Shown one piece after another: positions 47,739 through 59,730 of a stretch of 64,000 bases of DNA. Position 1 is the stretch's first letter, and every line of letters starts with the position of its first letter. The stretch is from Dioscorea cayenensis subsp. rotundata (lineage: Eukaryota; Streptophyta; Magnoliopsida; Dioscoreales; Dioscoreaceae): assembly GCF_009730915.1 (NCBI RefSeq), contig NC_052488.1, forward strand, positions 20,268,305 through 20,332,304, in the 5' to 3' direction. The translations under genes were made by a program, and so were the position numbers. The notes below the pieces were generated by a model. The model saw only the letters and a list, made by a program, of their open reading frames with translations. It was not told where the DNA came from and made no database searches.

Positions 47739-48414
47739 CGTCACTGGACTTTTTCGAAGATGCGAAGAAGGAGGAGGTGTGGTTATTATGGAGAATTGTT
47801 CTCAGTTTTCAGTTCTCCGTTTTCGTTTTCGTTTTCTGTGAAGAATAAAAAATGAAAACGAGAAAAACGGAAACGGAAACAAGTCCATCATTGACGGCAT
47901 TATATATTGATTGGGGGTCATTGTACCAATGACCGTCTCCTATATTATGTCGGCTTAAGCCTTTTTTAATACTTTTTCTTTATATTTTCAGTAATAATTT
48001 TTTTATTTTTTTATTTAAAATTTGTGATTAAAATTTTTAAAATTTGTACTTACTATTATTTAAATCTTTTTTATTTGAAAGTTGATGCTAAATAAAGAGT
48101 TCGTGGTCTGCAGTATTTGTCTCATTATGAAAAACTTGTAAAATATTTAATAAATTTCGAGTTTAAATTTTACTAAATGTAATAGTAATAATTGATTTTT
48201 GATTGTGAATACAAATTTACTATTTAAACTCTGTGTCACCGGTGATGATACATAAACTAGATAATTCATTTTAGATTTGTGCGTATGCACTTAGAAAAAA
48301 AATGATATTCTTATATCTTAATTCAAAAATAAAAGGTATTAAAAAGAAAGAAAAAAAAAAACATGAACATAGATTCCTTCCTTTTCATTTGTATTTTTAT
48401 TCAAAAATATCTTA

Positions 48415-48690
48415 CTCCCTCCGTTTCTTTTTATATGTCATAAACCTATGTTTCTTTTTATCTGTTATTTTTAAACATTAAGAAGCATTTATTATTTTTT
48501 TTTCAAAATTATCCTAACACTCAATTTCAATTCTCTTCTTGAAATTTAATATGAGAGATAAATGTGAAAAATATAAATCAGAGGTAATTTTGAAAAGATA
48601 ACTAATTTTTTATTAAATTATGTGAAATAACTAATTTTTGAGGTACGTGAGATTCGGTTATTCACAAAAGATAAAAAAGAATGGAGGGAG
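48415..48690. mobile_element. Stowaway-type MITE (Tc1/mariner)
   Basis: The left end CTCCCTCCGTTTCTTTTTAT and the complement of the right end (CTCCCTCCATTCTTTTTTAT) form matching terminal inverted repeats, flanked by TA on each side. This terminal sequence is the hallmark of Stowaway MITEs, common in monocots. Length is 276 bp. Confidence 0.9.
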
Positions 48691-50149
48691 TATATAATTT
48701 GGGAAAAAAATTAATTTTGATGATATTTTGTTTGATTTCCAAATTTTTAAAGGTTGATACTCCTTTTTTAAATATAAAAAATTAAAAATTAAAAAGCATG
48801 AACATATTCTCCACTCCATTTGCATCTGTTCAGAGGCATTGACCCACGAAAGGTGGGTTGGAGAAGATATTTTAGCATGTATTAAATCATTTTTATTTAA
48901 AAAATATTATTATTATTTTGGTAAATTTAATTTACTTCTTGCATCCAATTCAATGCCAAGGCAGACAAATAATTGATGATAAGTGCATGAGTTTCTATGG
49001 GTAATTGATTTTGCTCCAAATTATTTTGGCGCTAAAATTGCTAGTTTTTTAATTAATAATAAAAAATAGGGAAAAAAGTAATTTAGGATGAAGAATTATA
49101 TTCAATTTTTTTAATTTTAATAAAATTATGTCGGCATTATATATATATATATATACTCGCACACACATTTATAATGAATATTTCACCCCTTTTTGCCTAA
49201 CAATTTAGCTTTAAGCAACTAATATCCAAAATATCTTAATTTGAGTAGTTTAATAGTCAGAACTTAAAAGCTTTTTTCAAATGTATATATATAAATGTGG
49301 GACAAATTAAGTGTTAGCGACAAGCATACATGAAAAGTTGAACTTTATGACACTTATGCCCATTCGTTCTATATAAGTTGGGGGATTTAAACCCACCTTT
49401 TTAATGAGATGAAAACCTTATATAAAAGATCTGATGCCGATAAATCAAACGAGTCATTGGTGTATACATATCTATATATATTAGAAAAATATTAATATGA
49501 GTTTCAACAACCACATGGATTGTTACTTGAATAGTGAATGGGCAAATCCATGATCAAATCCTATAATTGATAATACTATTGTAGTATTGTGCAAGACACT
49601 GTAGAAATAACGCAGCAGTATATTCATTCATTGTTTATTACGTCCTTCTGTGAGAGGATGTCGTTTCCCTCCTCTCTAGATTGTATAGCAGAGGAATTTA
49701 TTAGTTTAATTTGGTTCTTAAAAATTTTTTTGAGCTTGCATGTAGTAGGATTCTAATCACTTTAGCTAATTAATAAATCTCTAAGCGATTAAATCACTAT
49801 AATTAGTGCACCATCATATCTATTTATCTTTTGACAACTCTCTTCTAGAGTAGGGTTTGCCGTCTGTCTAAAAAAATAATAATAATAATAATAATATAAA
49901 TTTTCTTTTACAAGCAACATAAATATAATATTAATAGGATATGATTTGGCTGTGTGAGACATTTTTTTAAAAAAAGGAAGATAGATAAAAAAGGATGAGG
50001 GTGCAACCATTCCTTACGAATCAGAGATGTAGGGTTTTGCATGATGGATGGAGATTTTTTTGTGCTTGTTTCCATTGGAATAAGAACTACATAAACTACA
50101 TAGCACTTTTGAAGTTGTGTTGTTGGAGAAGGATTCTCTGTGTTCCATA

Positions 50150-50315
50150 AAATGACATTTCAAGAGAATTTGGCATCAACTTGCTCCATGGGTGTTGTTG
50201 AAGCTAGTGTCCATATTTCTTTGGCAGAAGGGCATTCAACAAAGGCATACAAGGTGGACTCCATTTCAATATTACACATGAAGCAACATGTCTCTTGGAT
50301 GATGTTAAGATATAT
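50150..50315 (-). mobile_element. LINE zinc-binding domain fragment
   Basis: The minus-strand reading includes ETCCFMCNIEMESTLYAFVE, then CPSAKEIWTLAS. This resembles the C-x2-C...C..A..IW zinc-binding tail of plant LINE reverse transcriptases, with Tyr where the family usually has His. It is followed by a stop. About 50 residues only. Confidence 0.5.
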
Positions 50316-50333
50316 AGTTGAGGGTTATTTTAT

Positions 50334-50657
50334 TTTGTTAAATCATTGTAGTTCAGTTTGGTCAAATATCATTTTGATCACTGAATTTTAATTTATTTTA
50401 AAATACTCACTAAAATTACTAATCATTTTATCGCAAGATCACCCGATGAATTAGTATCTTCATTAGTTGACGTAGAGGTCTCCACCTGTGCATTGACTGG
50501 GCTTTTTTCCAACTTCTATGTCAGCTTTAATGAAGATGTTAATCCATCGGGTGACCTACTGATGAAATATTAATAATTTTAATAAGCATTTCGAAACAAA
50601 TTAAAATTCAATGATCAAAATAATATTTAACCAAAGTTCAGGGATTTACGAAAAAAA
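50334..50657. mobile_element. Foldback MITE
   Basis: The left arm (GTTCAGTTTGGTCAAATATC, ATTTTGATCACTGAATTTTA) is complemented by the right arm (TAAAATTCAATGATCAAAAT, TTAACCAAAGTTCAGGG). Inner segments also pair (CACCCGATGAATTAGTATCT with the complement of GATGTTAATCCATCGGGTG). It is related in arm sequence (TTTGATCACTGAATTT) to the element at 34991. Confidence 0.7.
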
Positions 50658-52843
50658 CTGATAGTTAAAATTAGTGCAAGTGATATCTTTACAAGCGCGC
50701 CAAGAAAATTATGAACTATTAGTGGAATTGATAAGCTCCAACAATCACATCAAATGTTGAATGGGGGTGTTCAATATAGATGGATGAAGCTTCAATGCAA
50801 GCCAATAGCCACTCTTCACTGAGTATTGTCTAGATTCTGTGAGTTGCCATCCAATTTGATCAAACTATGAGAAGGCCTAAACAAACAAAATTTAATTTCA
50901 ATTCAAGAATGAAATGGACCTACTTAATTGGAGAAGAAAAAAAGAAGGCCAAAATTATTGAACGAAAGTTTGGCGAACCATGCAATAATGTCATCAAGTG
51001 AGCAGTTCACCCTTTGACTTGATGGGGAAAAACTTTTGAAAAAGGTGCCATGCAAAGTGATGATTGACAATAACTTTTAGTCAAAGCAAGTCAATTTAAC
51101 CTTGCCAATTATATAGAGGCAAAACACTCAAAAGTCCTTAATAAATTTTATTTACCCCGTTTAGTCTCTCTTCATTATTTTTTAGTGCTTGCTTTATGAA
51201 ATTATTTCCCATTAGTTCTTTTTTGAGGGTTAAGGTATTAACTTTTCATAGGGTTTTTCCATAGGGTTATGTAAGTAATTTTAAGATAACATTTGTAGGT
51301 ACAAACAACTTTGGTTGTTAATGAATTTTGTTGTTGTTGGGTTTTTGTGAAAAAATGGCCAATTTTATTAAAAAGCAAACAGAAACATTAAAGCAAACTA
51401 AAAATGGATAAAAACAAAAGAACTACAAGAAAAAACTCCAGTCATGTTGTTGTTGTAATTATTATTATTTTAGTTAATTTTTTTTAAAAAAGATGGATAA
51501 ATTTAGTTTTTAAATTAAAGAATGGATTATTTTGAGGCTAGAAATGCCTGAAAATAAATAATATTTTTACTATATGGACTGTGGCCCATCTGTCACATTG
51601 GGCAACATCTTATCCAATCTGCCATGTCACAGACCACTTGTCACAAGAATTTTTAATTTTTATTATAGAAAGATTAATTGTTCATACGTTAGCAACACAA
51701 TCAATCAATCATTAGAGGATAGATATGTTGGAATTATACTCTAAGCCCATATAGAGTCTATTGAGAACCCACTAATACTAAAATATAAAATTTAACAAGA
51801 TATACATGTGAAAAATTAAAATTTGGAAAAAAAAATCAATATTCTAGAAATATATGTTTGATATTTTATTTTATTTTATTTTATTTTTTAAAAGAAACTA
51901 CATCTCCCCATTTGTATTTTTTTTAAAATTTTTAAATGTAAAACATGAGAAAATAACCAATTTAGTTTTTATAGGAAGAAAATTTATCAGTTTACCTTCT
52001 CATGGGAGAAAAGAAACATTCAAACTTTTTTATTTTTAAATAATTTCTGATTTTTTTTATCTTCCTAAAAATCTTTGATTTTTTTATTTTAAAAAGTAAA
52101 AAAATGAATAATTTACGTTTTTTCCAAAAACAAGATGTGAAAAAAAAATCAAATTATGTTGATATCAAATCCTCTCTGCATTAGATTGTTGTTCTTATCA
52201 GGAGGCAAGTTTGAAGCTTAATTTATATAAATAAAGGCCACAAATATTCTTACATATGTCTTCCTTGCCCACATTTGTTCTCCACAACCATTGATCTCTT
52301 TGCCAAGTGTTCGATATCTCAAGCTATGGTATTTTATTAAAAATATTATTATAATAATATTAAATGAAATAAAAATTTAAAAAATATTTTTAATGAAATG
52401 TGAACATACATTGCATCATACGTGCATCCAAAATAGAGAATTCAGTGTTAATATACCAAATTTTTATTGATAATTTAAAAAATTAAAATATTTATATAAA
52501 TATTTTGAGATATTTTAAGCAAAATTTTCAATTTTATATAAATTTAACACACATATTACCTACGTTATGCTTATAGCCATAGAGTAACTTACTTACTTGA
52601 TTCTCATAAATAAATAAATAAATTTAACACATAATTTATTTATTTATTTATTAGTAAAATGACTGAAAAGCCCTTGCTAGATACCAAGGTTGCCTTGCAC
52701 TATTCCTAAAGCAAAAGCAAAAGCACTTCTTCTCCTTCCTCTCCAAGCAAATCCATGGTCCATGGATTCATTGGATTCCATTCTCTTTAAAAGAGGCCAA
52801 GCGCGGGCGAGAGCGAGAAAGAGAACGAGATCGAAGAGCGTTA

Positions 52844-55800
52844 ATGGAGATGGACGCCTCGCCATCAATGCCTTTCCAAGCTCAATTGCCGGTAGAGTTA
52901 GCCGGCGGGCCGGAGATCGCCTTCTTCGACCTGGAGACAACGATGCCGTTGCGGGGGTCGTGGAAGCGATACGCACTGCTCGAGTTCGGCGCCATCCTTG
53001 TTTGCCCTAAAAAGCTTGTGGAGGTTGGTAGCTACTCCACTTTGATCCGCCCCTCTGACCTCTCCGTCATTACCGACGCTTCCATACGCTGCAATGGTAT
53101 CTGCCCCGAATTGGTCGCCTCCGCCCCCTCGTTCCATGAGGTTGCCGACGAAGTGTTCCGGATTCTTCACGGTAAGTTTTGCATTCCTTTGTCGCTGACC
53201 TTTGATCGGCTTTGACGGTTTGTCGCTTTTCAGGGCGGGTGTGGGCTGGTCATAATATCTTGAAGTTCGACTGTGTTCGTATTCAGGAGGCTTTCGAGGA
53301 GATTGGTAGGCCTTCCCCTCAGCCTCGGGGCACAATTGATACTTTGCCATTGCTTACCCAGAAGTTTGGGAAGCGAGCTGGCAACATGAAGGTAAAATTC
53401 TCTTTTGGTGGAATTAACTGCGTGGAATTTGTTGTAAAAAGGGTTGCTTGGAAATGATCTATGGATATACACACATATACACACTGCAAATATGTATACT
53501 GCGCTGGATATTTAAAAAAAAAAGAAAATGATTGATTTACATCACATTATTTTTTCTAGATTCTTATAATAAGGTTGACTACTAGGTTTTGAGATAAAAA
53601 GAGGTTGCTTGGTAATGATCTGAAGACCCTATCATATATATAATACGTATTGTTCTAAACATTGAAAAATGCGTGATTAATGGTAGATTTTTCTTTCTAA
53701 ACGGCTGGGTCTTATGATTTTGGACATCCAGTCTAGTGAGTTCGAGTTTAACTTTGAATGAAATATTTTCCTGAATTGTACTTTCTGTGAGTTGTTATTT
53801 TTGCAGATGGATAGCCTGGCAGCTTATTTTGGCCTTGGGCGGCAAATGCACAGGTAGGCTCTCACTCATCAACTACTTTTCGGATATCAAAACTATAGTT
53901 TATCGATGGATATCTTTTATAGAATTATTGTGGTTAGCATCTTGATAGTGTTGAGGCCCCTTCGGTAAGCTAATGGACTCAGTTATTTTTTTTTTCAACA
54001 AGATATTAAGCCATCTTGGTATGATCAGCCTAGGGATCCTGTAATTCTGTATCTCAAGAGGTATGATAGACCTCTCAATATTTTCTAAAAGTAGCTCCTT
54101 TTAGAATCATTGTTCCCATTTCTAGAGCCATATAGGTAATAGGTTGTTTGATGGCAGAACTTTGTCATTATTCATTAATATTATCAACCATTATTGTAGG
54201 AAATTAATGATGGAATGAGTGATTATTTGGTCTTATTCACCCAAAAGTTTTAGCCATGCAGTTGATGTTTCTGAACACGCGAAAGATTAGAAAGGTTTTA
54301 CATTATGCAACTTTATCATCAAAATTTCTCAGTCTGTGAATTGGACTGTAAGAAGATTGAAATTTAAGATGTGCAAACTCCCACACAATCTATTTAGTGA
54401 CATAGAAATAGATTTGTTTTATCACTGTCACATCTTGCACGATCTAAGTTTATCTTTAATATTATTTAGTTTGTATGTTATATTTATACATTCGTTTGAA
54501 TTTGGTGTAATTTATATATGTGATCCAGGAGCTTGGGTGATGTTAGGATGAATCTGGAAATTCTGAAGTACTGTGCTACTGTATTGTTCCTGGTAATTCT
54601 GTGATCCATTTCTCTCAATTTCTTCTTATTTTGTCAATATATATATATATATATATTTCCAGTCCCTGAAGCTAATGCATGTGGGGAAGGTCTTCAGAGT
54701 TTGAGTATAAACCACAGTCTTGATCTCTCAATGCATGAAGTGATGGAATGTCTCTAACTGGTTTCCTTGTGACCATTTTTGAAATCCCGGCTTCTCTTGA
54801 AAATATTTTCTTTCTATATTCTGCTGATAATTTATGACAATGAGTCACTTCCCTCTTTGATTATGGGTCTATACAAAGAAATTATATTTTCAACATTGGG
54901 TTACATATAATCTCTTGCCATTTGCTGTTTGTCTTCCATGTTGAAGGCTGTGTCTGTTGTTCCAATAACTGTTAGGTCATGTATATTGCAGCATCATAGA
55001 TGGCCTAATGTATTCTTAATATTCTGAATCCTGTGGTTCCTGCAGGAATCGAATTACTCTGATATGTTTCCAGTGAACAGTTTGATTAATGAGAGCACCA
55101 TTCCAAGAAACAATGCTGGTGGGAGTGCGTCTCCTGTTGAAACCAATGCTACAGCAGATCCTAGTGCCCCAGCATCAAACATGGAGCCTTTTGATTTAAT
55201 GCATAATATTGAGCAAATGAGAATTGACCAAAATGAATCCATGGAGAATTTTAGGTCAACAACTAGTGTTGCCACTCTTGCTGCTGGTGAGGGTTGTAGT
55301 CAGTGTGTTGGATTTTCACAACCTGAGGAAGTTTCAACTCAGTGTGTTAGGGCATCGCTTGCCCCCTCTCCTTATCAACAATCTGTTCCCAGAATAGTTC
55401 TACTTCACAAAGATACCCCTTTGCAACTTTGCCAAATGGGAATGAAAATCCATTTCAGATTAAGCACTAAATTTGCTCCAAAATTGAGTTTTATGGTTTA
55501 TGTGGAATCAAGCCTACACAATATTCTGGATTTGTGCGACAATCTTGCCGAAAGCTTGCATGTGGAATCCGGCAGCAGCTCCCAGTGGAGGCATGTGATA
55601 AACACTAATTATGCAAAATCTGCCAGCGTCAGATTACAGTAAGTTCTCATATTCTGTCTCATCTTTTGTTGCTTTCCACCTCTTGATAAGATAACAAACC
55701 TTGTCCTTAAATAGGTTTGTCTGTTTATGGCTAAGCGCCACAAATTGAAGGTGAGAAAATGGTCACTCACTGTGGAAAGCAAGGTGGCATAGATTTAAAG

Positions 55801-56440
55801 CCTTCCCAGGTTCTGTTTGGTGAGAACTAGGGTTGTCCTTAGGCACTTCTTCAGATTAGAATAGATCTTGACTAGAAGCTGACTTGGTTTAATGACACTT
55901 GGTCGTTGTTGTTTGAGTTTGTTGTTCATGGTAGCAATGAGAATATGCAATTCAATCGCCACAAATCATAGGAGATTGCCATTCCTTCAAATCTCCATCC
56001 CAAATTCTAGTCATATGTTAGGGGCACCACAACCCTGAACCTCTTCTGGCATCATAAAAAAGTTTAAGTTGGAGATGAACCCTTACATTAACATGAGCAA
56101 ATATTTTTTAATTCTTCACTACATATGCATACTACTTACACTTGATATGCGGTCATTTTCTCAGTAACTCTGTTCTTAGCTGAATTCTCTTGTGATCTTT
56201 TACAGCATACCTACTGTCATAAATGACCATGTTGCAATGTACTCGACGGAGATTTACCATAAGGAACCTTCGGGGAACACTCGGAGACTTGTTTTCAGAG
56301 AACCAGATGCGGAGGAGCTTGAGCCATTAATCATTCCGGGGAACATGGTTGATGCCTACTTCAATTTGGAGACATATGATTTCCAGGAGTATGCTGGCAT
56401 TCGCCTTGTGGCGAAAACATTGGTGCTGCATGCCAATTAG
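52844..56440 (+). CDS. NEN1-like DEDDh exonuclease
   Basis: Six exons: 52844-53171, 53234-53391, 53807-53853, 54529-54592, 55046-55638, 56206-56440; 474 residues, GT-AG and in phase. The N-terminal exonuclease domain has the DEDDh set: D29 and E31 (FFDLETT), D122 (WAGHNILKFD), H177 and D182 (QMHRSLGDVRMNLE). It is followed by VLKYCATVLFLESN. The large C-terminal part is less familiar and ends with VAMYSTEIYHKEPSGNTRRL, then PLIIPGNMVDAYFNLETYDF. It resembles Arabidopsis NEN1/NEN2, NAC45/86-dependent exonucleases that act in enucleation of phloem sieve elements. Whether this copy does the same is inferred. The start Met is the first in frame and lies just after an out-of-frame TAA. Confidence 0.9.
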
Positions 56441-57497
56441 AATGAACACAAAATTATTGCTTAGTTTGTACTATGAATTCACCATTCACTTATTAGTGTC
56501 TGGTAGTGGCCTCTCTTCTTTGTCTTAATGTAACTTATCTGTATCAAACTCTCTGGTTTTCAGCAATGTGCAACTTCCGAATTTATTTATACATAACTTC
56601 AGAATTTTTAAATTTTAATTTGTGGACAATAACTTTTATAAGCAAAACTATAACTAATCAACTACAAACAAAACTCAATTAACACTTATTATACTTTTTA
56701 ATATATACTGTGTTTAACTGCAGATGTTCTACGAACGTCCACAGTTGACGTTTTCCCATTACAATTATGTAGGTATTCTACGAACGTCCTATGTTTCTTC
56801 ATTACAATTATGTATATAGATTCAATAGTGACACACATGTAGTTTTTCTTATAAAATATATATAAAATAGGTTTTTTTCTAACCAAATATTAATGTTTTA
56901 TTAAATATACATGCAAGTCAATTTTTTATGAAATGCAAATAATCATTTGATTTATTAGCACTAATTTCGTACATAGGATATTCGTGTTTTCACTGATAAG
57001 ACAAGTTTAACCTACAACTTATACAGAATGAGAGCACAACTATATTAAAATATTAACTTCTCACCTGTGATCATAGATGTCCATGATATGATTTGTCCAC
57101 TTTGTAAAAAAAATAAATCTATTAAATATACTAAAAGTAATAAATTTTGTAAAAAAAAAAAAAATCAATAGAATATATAAAAATAATAAACTTCCCCACT
57201 ATAAAGAAGAAACAATTTTCATCTCCCTTAAAAAAAAAAATTATCTCCCCACCATAGGTTGACAATGAAGTGAATCCCAGCTGTTAGCAGCATTTTAAAA
57301 AAAATAAATTAAAATTATGAAGGTTTCTTAAATATATATATATATATATATATAATAAATACAGATAAAAGAAATTTAAAAACACTCTGTTCAACCATCC
57401 ATTTATTCCCACGTGGCAGACACTCCATCCCTCTCCTGAAACTTCAACCATAGAAACTTCTCAGCGTGAGAGAGAGAGAGACAAAGAGAGAGAGGTG
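56441..57497. other. Intergenic region between the NEN1-like and DUF1997 genes
   Basis: AT-rich. It contains a short duplicated motif (TCTACGAACGTCC near 56728 and 56777), a TA run at about 57334-57353, and a GA-rich leader at 57466-57494 just before the next start codon. No gene recognised. Confidence 0.5.
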
Positions 57498-59023
57498 ATG
57501 GCCAAGATTTCAGCAGCAATTGCAACAGGATTTAGATCAAATAGATGTACTACTATTACTACTATTTCCCCTCTTGTTTTGCAAGGTAGAGTTTATCTAT
57601 TTCCATTATTTCCTCTTATTATCTTATAATTCAATCAATCTAATCATCTTCAGGTTGTGGAAGCACAACAAGAGTTCTTGGATGGAAAACAAACAGAGTT
57701 CAACACATGAGGTTCTCAAATGCTATCATATTCATCATCATCATCAGGTCCAGTGACTTTCAGCTCCACAATCTCCACAGACATCCCTCTTTATGAACCA
57801 CCAGGACAAGTATAGTATATAAATACTCATCATTTACTTGCTCTTTATTTTAGTGTTTTAATGGAGTTGTTCCATTCCATGTCCACAGGCTTCATTTGAT
57901 GATTATATCCAGGATAGACCCAGAGTTTTCAATGCAATGTTCCCAGATAAACGTAGGAGCAAGAGACTGAATGATGCAAGTATTTATTATTATCATTTAT
58001 TAAATTGAAGTTCAATAATATATATATATATATGATTTGCATGTAATTAACAAGTATAAATATTAAAATTGCAGGAGGAATGGCAGATCCAAATGCTTCC
58101 AATACAGTTTCTGTTTGCAACAGTGATGCCAGTGGTGGTAATGCGCCTCAAGTGTAGATCACTAGGCAAAAACTACCCTTCTGGTGTCCCTCTTCATGCT
58201 ACTAGAGTTTTGGATCTCCAAGCTGTAATGTTGCCTTGCTATATTTAAACTAATATATATATATATATATATAGAATTTACATCTTCTATGGACGTCCAA
58301 TTCTCAGCCATTGGATTGTGATCATAATAAACAGTATTATTGTTTATTGTATTGTTTTAAACAATAGTTATTGTGTCGTAGTAATTACTGTTTATCAATG
58401 TTATAAACAGTATTATTGTTCATTATAATAAAACAGTAATCACTGTATATGCATTGTAGTTAAATTTTTCCAGTGAGCATCTAAGTTTGGCTTTATATCG
58501 GCTGAGACTCGACTTTTCAATTTAGTATCAAAATAAGCACCAAAGCTTTTAATTTCATTTCTCCGACGTAATCGTGATTTCAGTGGATTTTTGGTGACGT
58601 GAGCCGAAAAGCATATGTGGATGCCCCTGGGTCCACGCTCATCGACTGTCACTCACCTACTTAACCAATGCTGGTGTTTTTTGTCACGTAGGGATGTACA
58701 CGTCGATTATCTGTAAATTAATGTAGTTTTTTTGTCCAGATAGGATGAGTTGGTGAGTCGGTGAAGTGGACCTAGGGCATCCACGCAAGCTTTCCGGCGT
58801 CCACATCACCAATTATCCACCGGAAATCTCCAATTACTCCATCGGAGAAATGAAATTAAAGCTTGGTGCTCATTTTGATACAAATTGAAAGTTAGTGCTC
58901 AAACTTATATAAGGCCAAACTTAGGTACTCACTGAAAAAATTTACCCAATTATTGTTCATCAAATGTTAACAATTGCATCGAGATCCAACGGCTGATAAT
59001 TGGACGTCCGTGGAGGATTGGTC

Positions 59024-59066
<43 letters not shown>

Positions 59067-59603
59067 CTGATTAGTAAAAAGGGGAAATGGTAGAATGTTA
59101 ATTGAGTTTTGATAAAGTAATAAATAATAACAAACTTGCAGACAAGGTGGGAGCTCCGTGGCCTGGAAAACATGTATGTGCCTTCACATTTCTCTCTCAG
59201 TGTGCAAGGAGCTTTGTATGCTGAGAAGAAAAGGAGCAATGGAGGAGGGAATAGTCGTCTTAAGGGTCACTTGAAGATGAGCATCAGTGTGGTTCTTCCG
59301 GCTATTCTCGCTATTGTGCCGGAGAACATCCTCCGAGTCGCTGCTGAGACGGTCGGTCGGAGTATTATTAAGGATAACAGTCTCAAATAGTCTTGGATTC
59401 TTGATTAAAGATTATAAACATGAACCCTGTTTATGATGCTGCAGGTGCTGAAGAGATTGGTGGAGAAAATGAAACAAGAAGTAGATGGAGCTTTGCTGTC
59501 TGATTTTCAGAGTTTCAGGAAGGAAATGCTGATGACTAAAAGAGCACAAGCCATTGCTTCTGCTGCTCATAGAGATAGAGATACAAGTAGCAATCAATTG
59601 TAA
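57498..59603 (+). CDS. DUF1997 family protein, probably plastid-targeted
   Basis: The preferred model has six exons: 57498-57585, 57748-57809, 57889-57975, 58075-58224, 59142-59351, 59445-59603; 251 residues. The family core is clear: TDIPLYEPPGQASFDDYIQD, RPRVFNAMFPDKRRSKRLND, EEWQIQMLPIQFLFATVMPV, TRWELRGLENMYVPSHFSLS, then ISVVLPAILAIVPENILRVAAET. The N-terminus MAKISAAIATGFRSNRCTTI looks like a transit peptide. DUF1997 proteins occur in plants and cyanobacteria; their biochemical role is not established to my knowledge. Intron 3 uses a GC donor (GAT/GCAAGT at 57976). A possible extra exon at 57655-57747 would put the core out of frame, so it is left out. Intron 4 carries nested MITEs. Confidence 0.85.
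58265..59030. mobile_element. Outer foldback MITE in intron 4, interrupted by another MITE
   Basis: TGGACGTCCAATTCTCAGCC followed by ATTGGATTGTGATC (58291-58324) is inverted near the other end as GATCCAACGGCTGATAATTG followed by GACGTCC (about 58981-59008). Both ends abut TA microsatellites. The intervening sequence near 58330-58440 has several AACAGTATTATTG units. Confidence 0.6.
58459..58947. mobile_element. Foldback MITE, long member of the GGGTAAATTTTTT family, nested
   Basis: The left end GTTAAATTTTTCCAGTGAGC continues with ATCTAAGTTTGGC. The complement of the right end is GGGTAAATTTTTTCAGTGAG followed by TACCTAAGTTTGGC. Further inside, AAAGCTTTTAATTTCATTTC pairs with GAAATGAAATTAAAGCTT, and CACCGGAAATC-type segments also pair. 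The terminal sequence is shared with the element at 34991, so they are one family. Confidence 0.75.
59028..59064. repeat. TA dinucleotide microsatellite
   Basis: About 18 TA units next to the outer MITE in intron 4 of the DUF1997 gene. Confidence 0.9.
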
Positions 59604-59730
59604 CATGTGGCTTTATATATTTTACTTGATCTGCTGTGAATCTCATTGATTTGTATAACAATTAATTATAGTGTAAGATTGCAAAATATGTTTTTGTTAC
59701 AAGTATACAGCTTCTTCGAATGTTCTGGTA
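59604..59730. other. Tail-to-tail spacer between the DUF1997 and DUF3110 genes
   Basis: Only 127 bp separate the two stop codons, so the 3' untranslated regions of the two convergent genes very probably overlap. Confidence 0.7.

Larger units (their letters stand above)
47738..52843. other. Gene-poor intergenic region between VIK and the NEN1-like gene
   Basis: About 5 kb of AT-rich sequence without a gene I can support. It holds a Stowaway MITE (48415), a minus-strand LINE fragment (about 50150) and a foldback MITE (50334), entered separately. Other short open frames here are low-complexity. Confidence 0.55.

Noticed and set aside
47090-47855. Plus-strand open frames opposite VIK exon 1
   Set aside because: Antisense to conserved ankyrin repeats, and the Ser/Leu run comes from the CT microsatellite.
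52898-53350. 150-residue minus-strand open frame
   Set aside because: Antisense to the conserved exonuclease exons with DEDDh residues.
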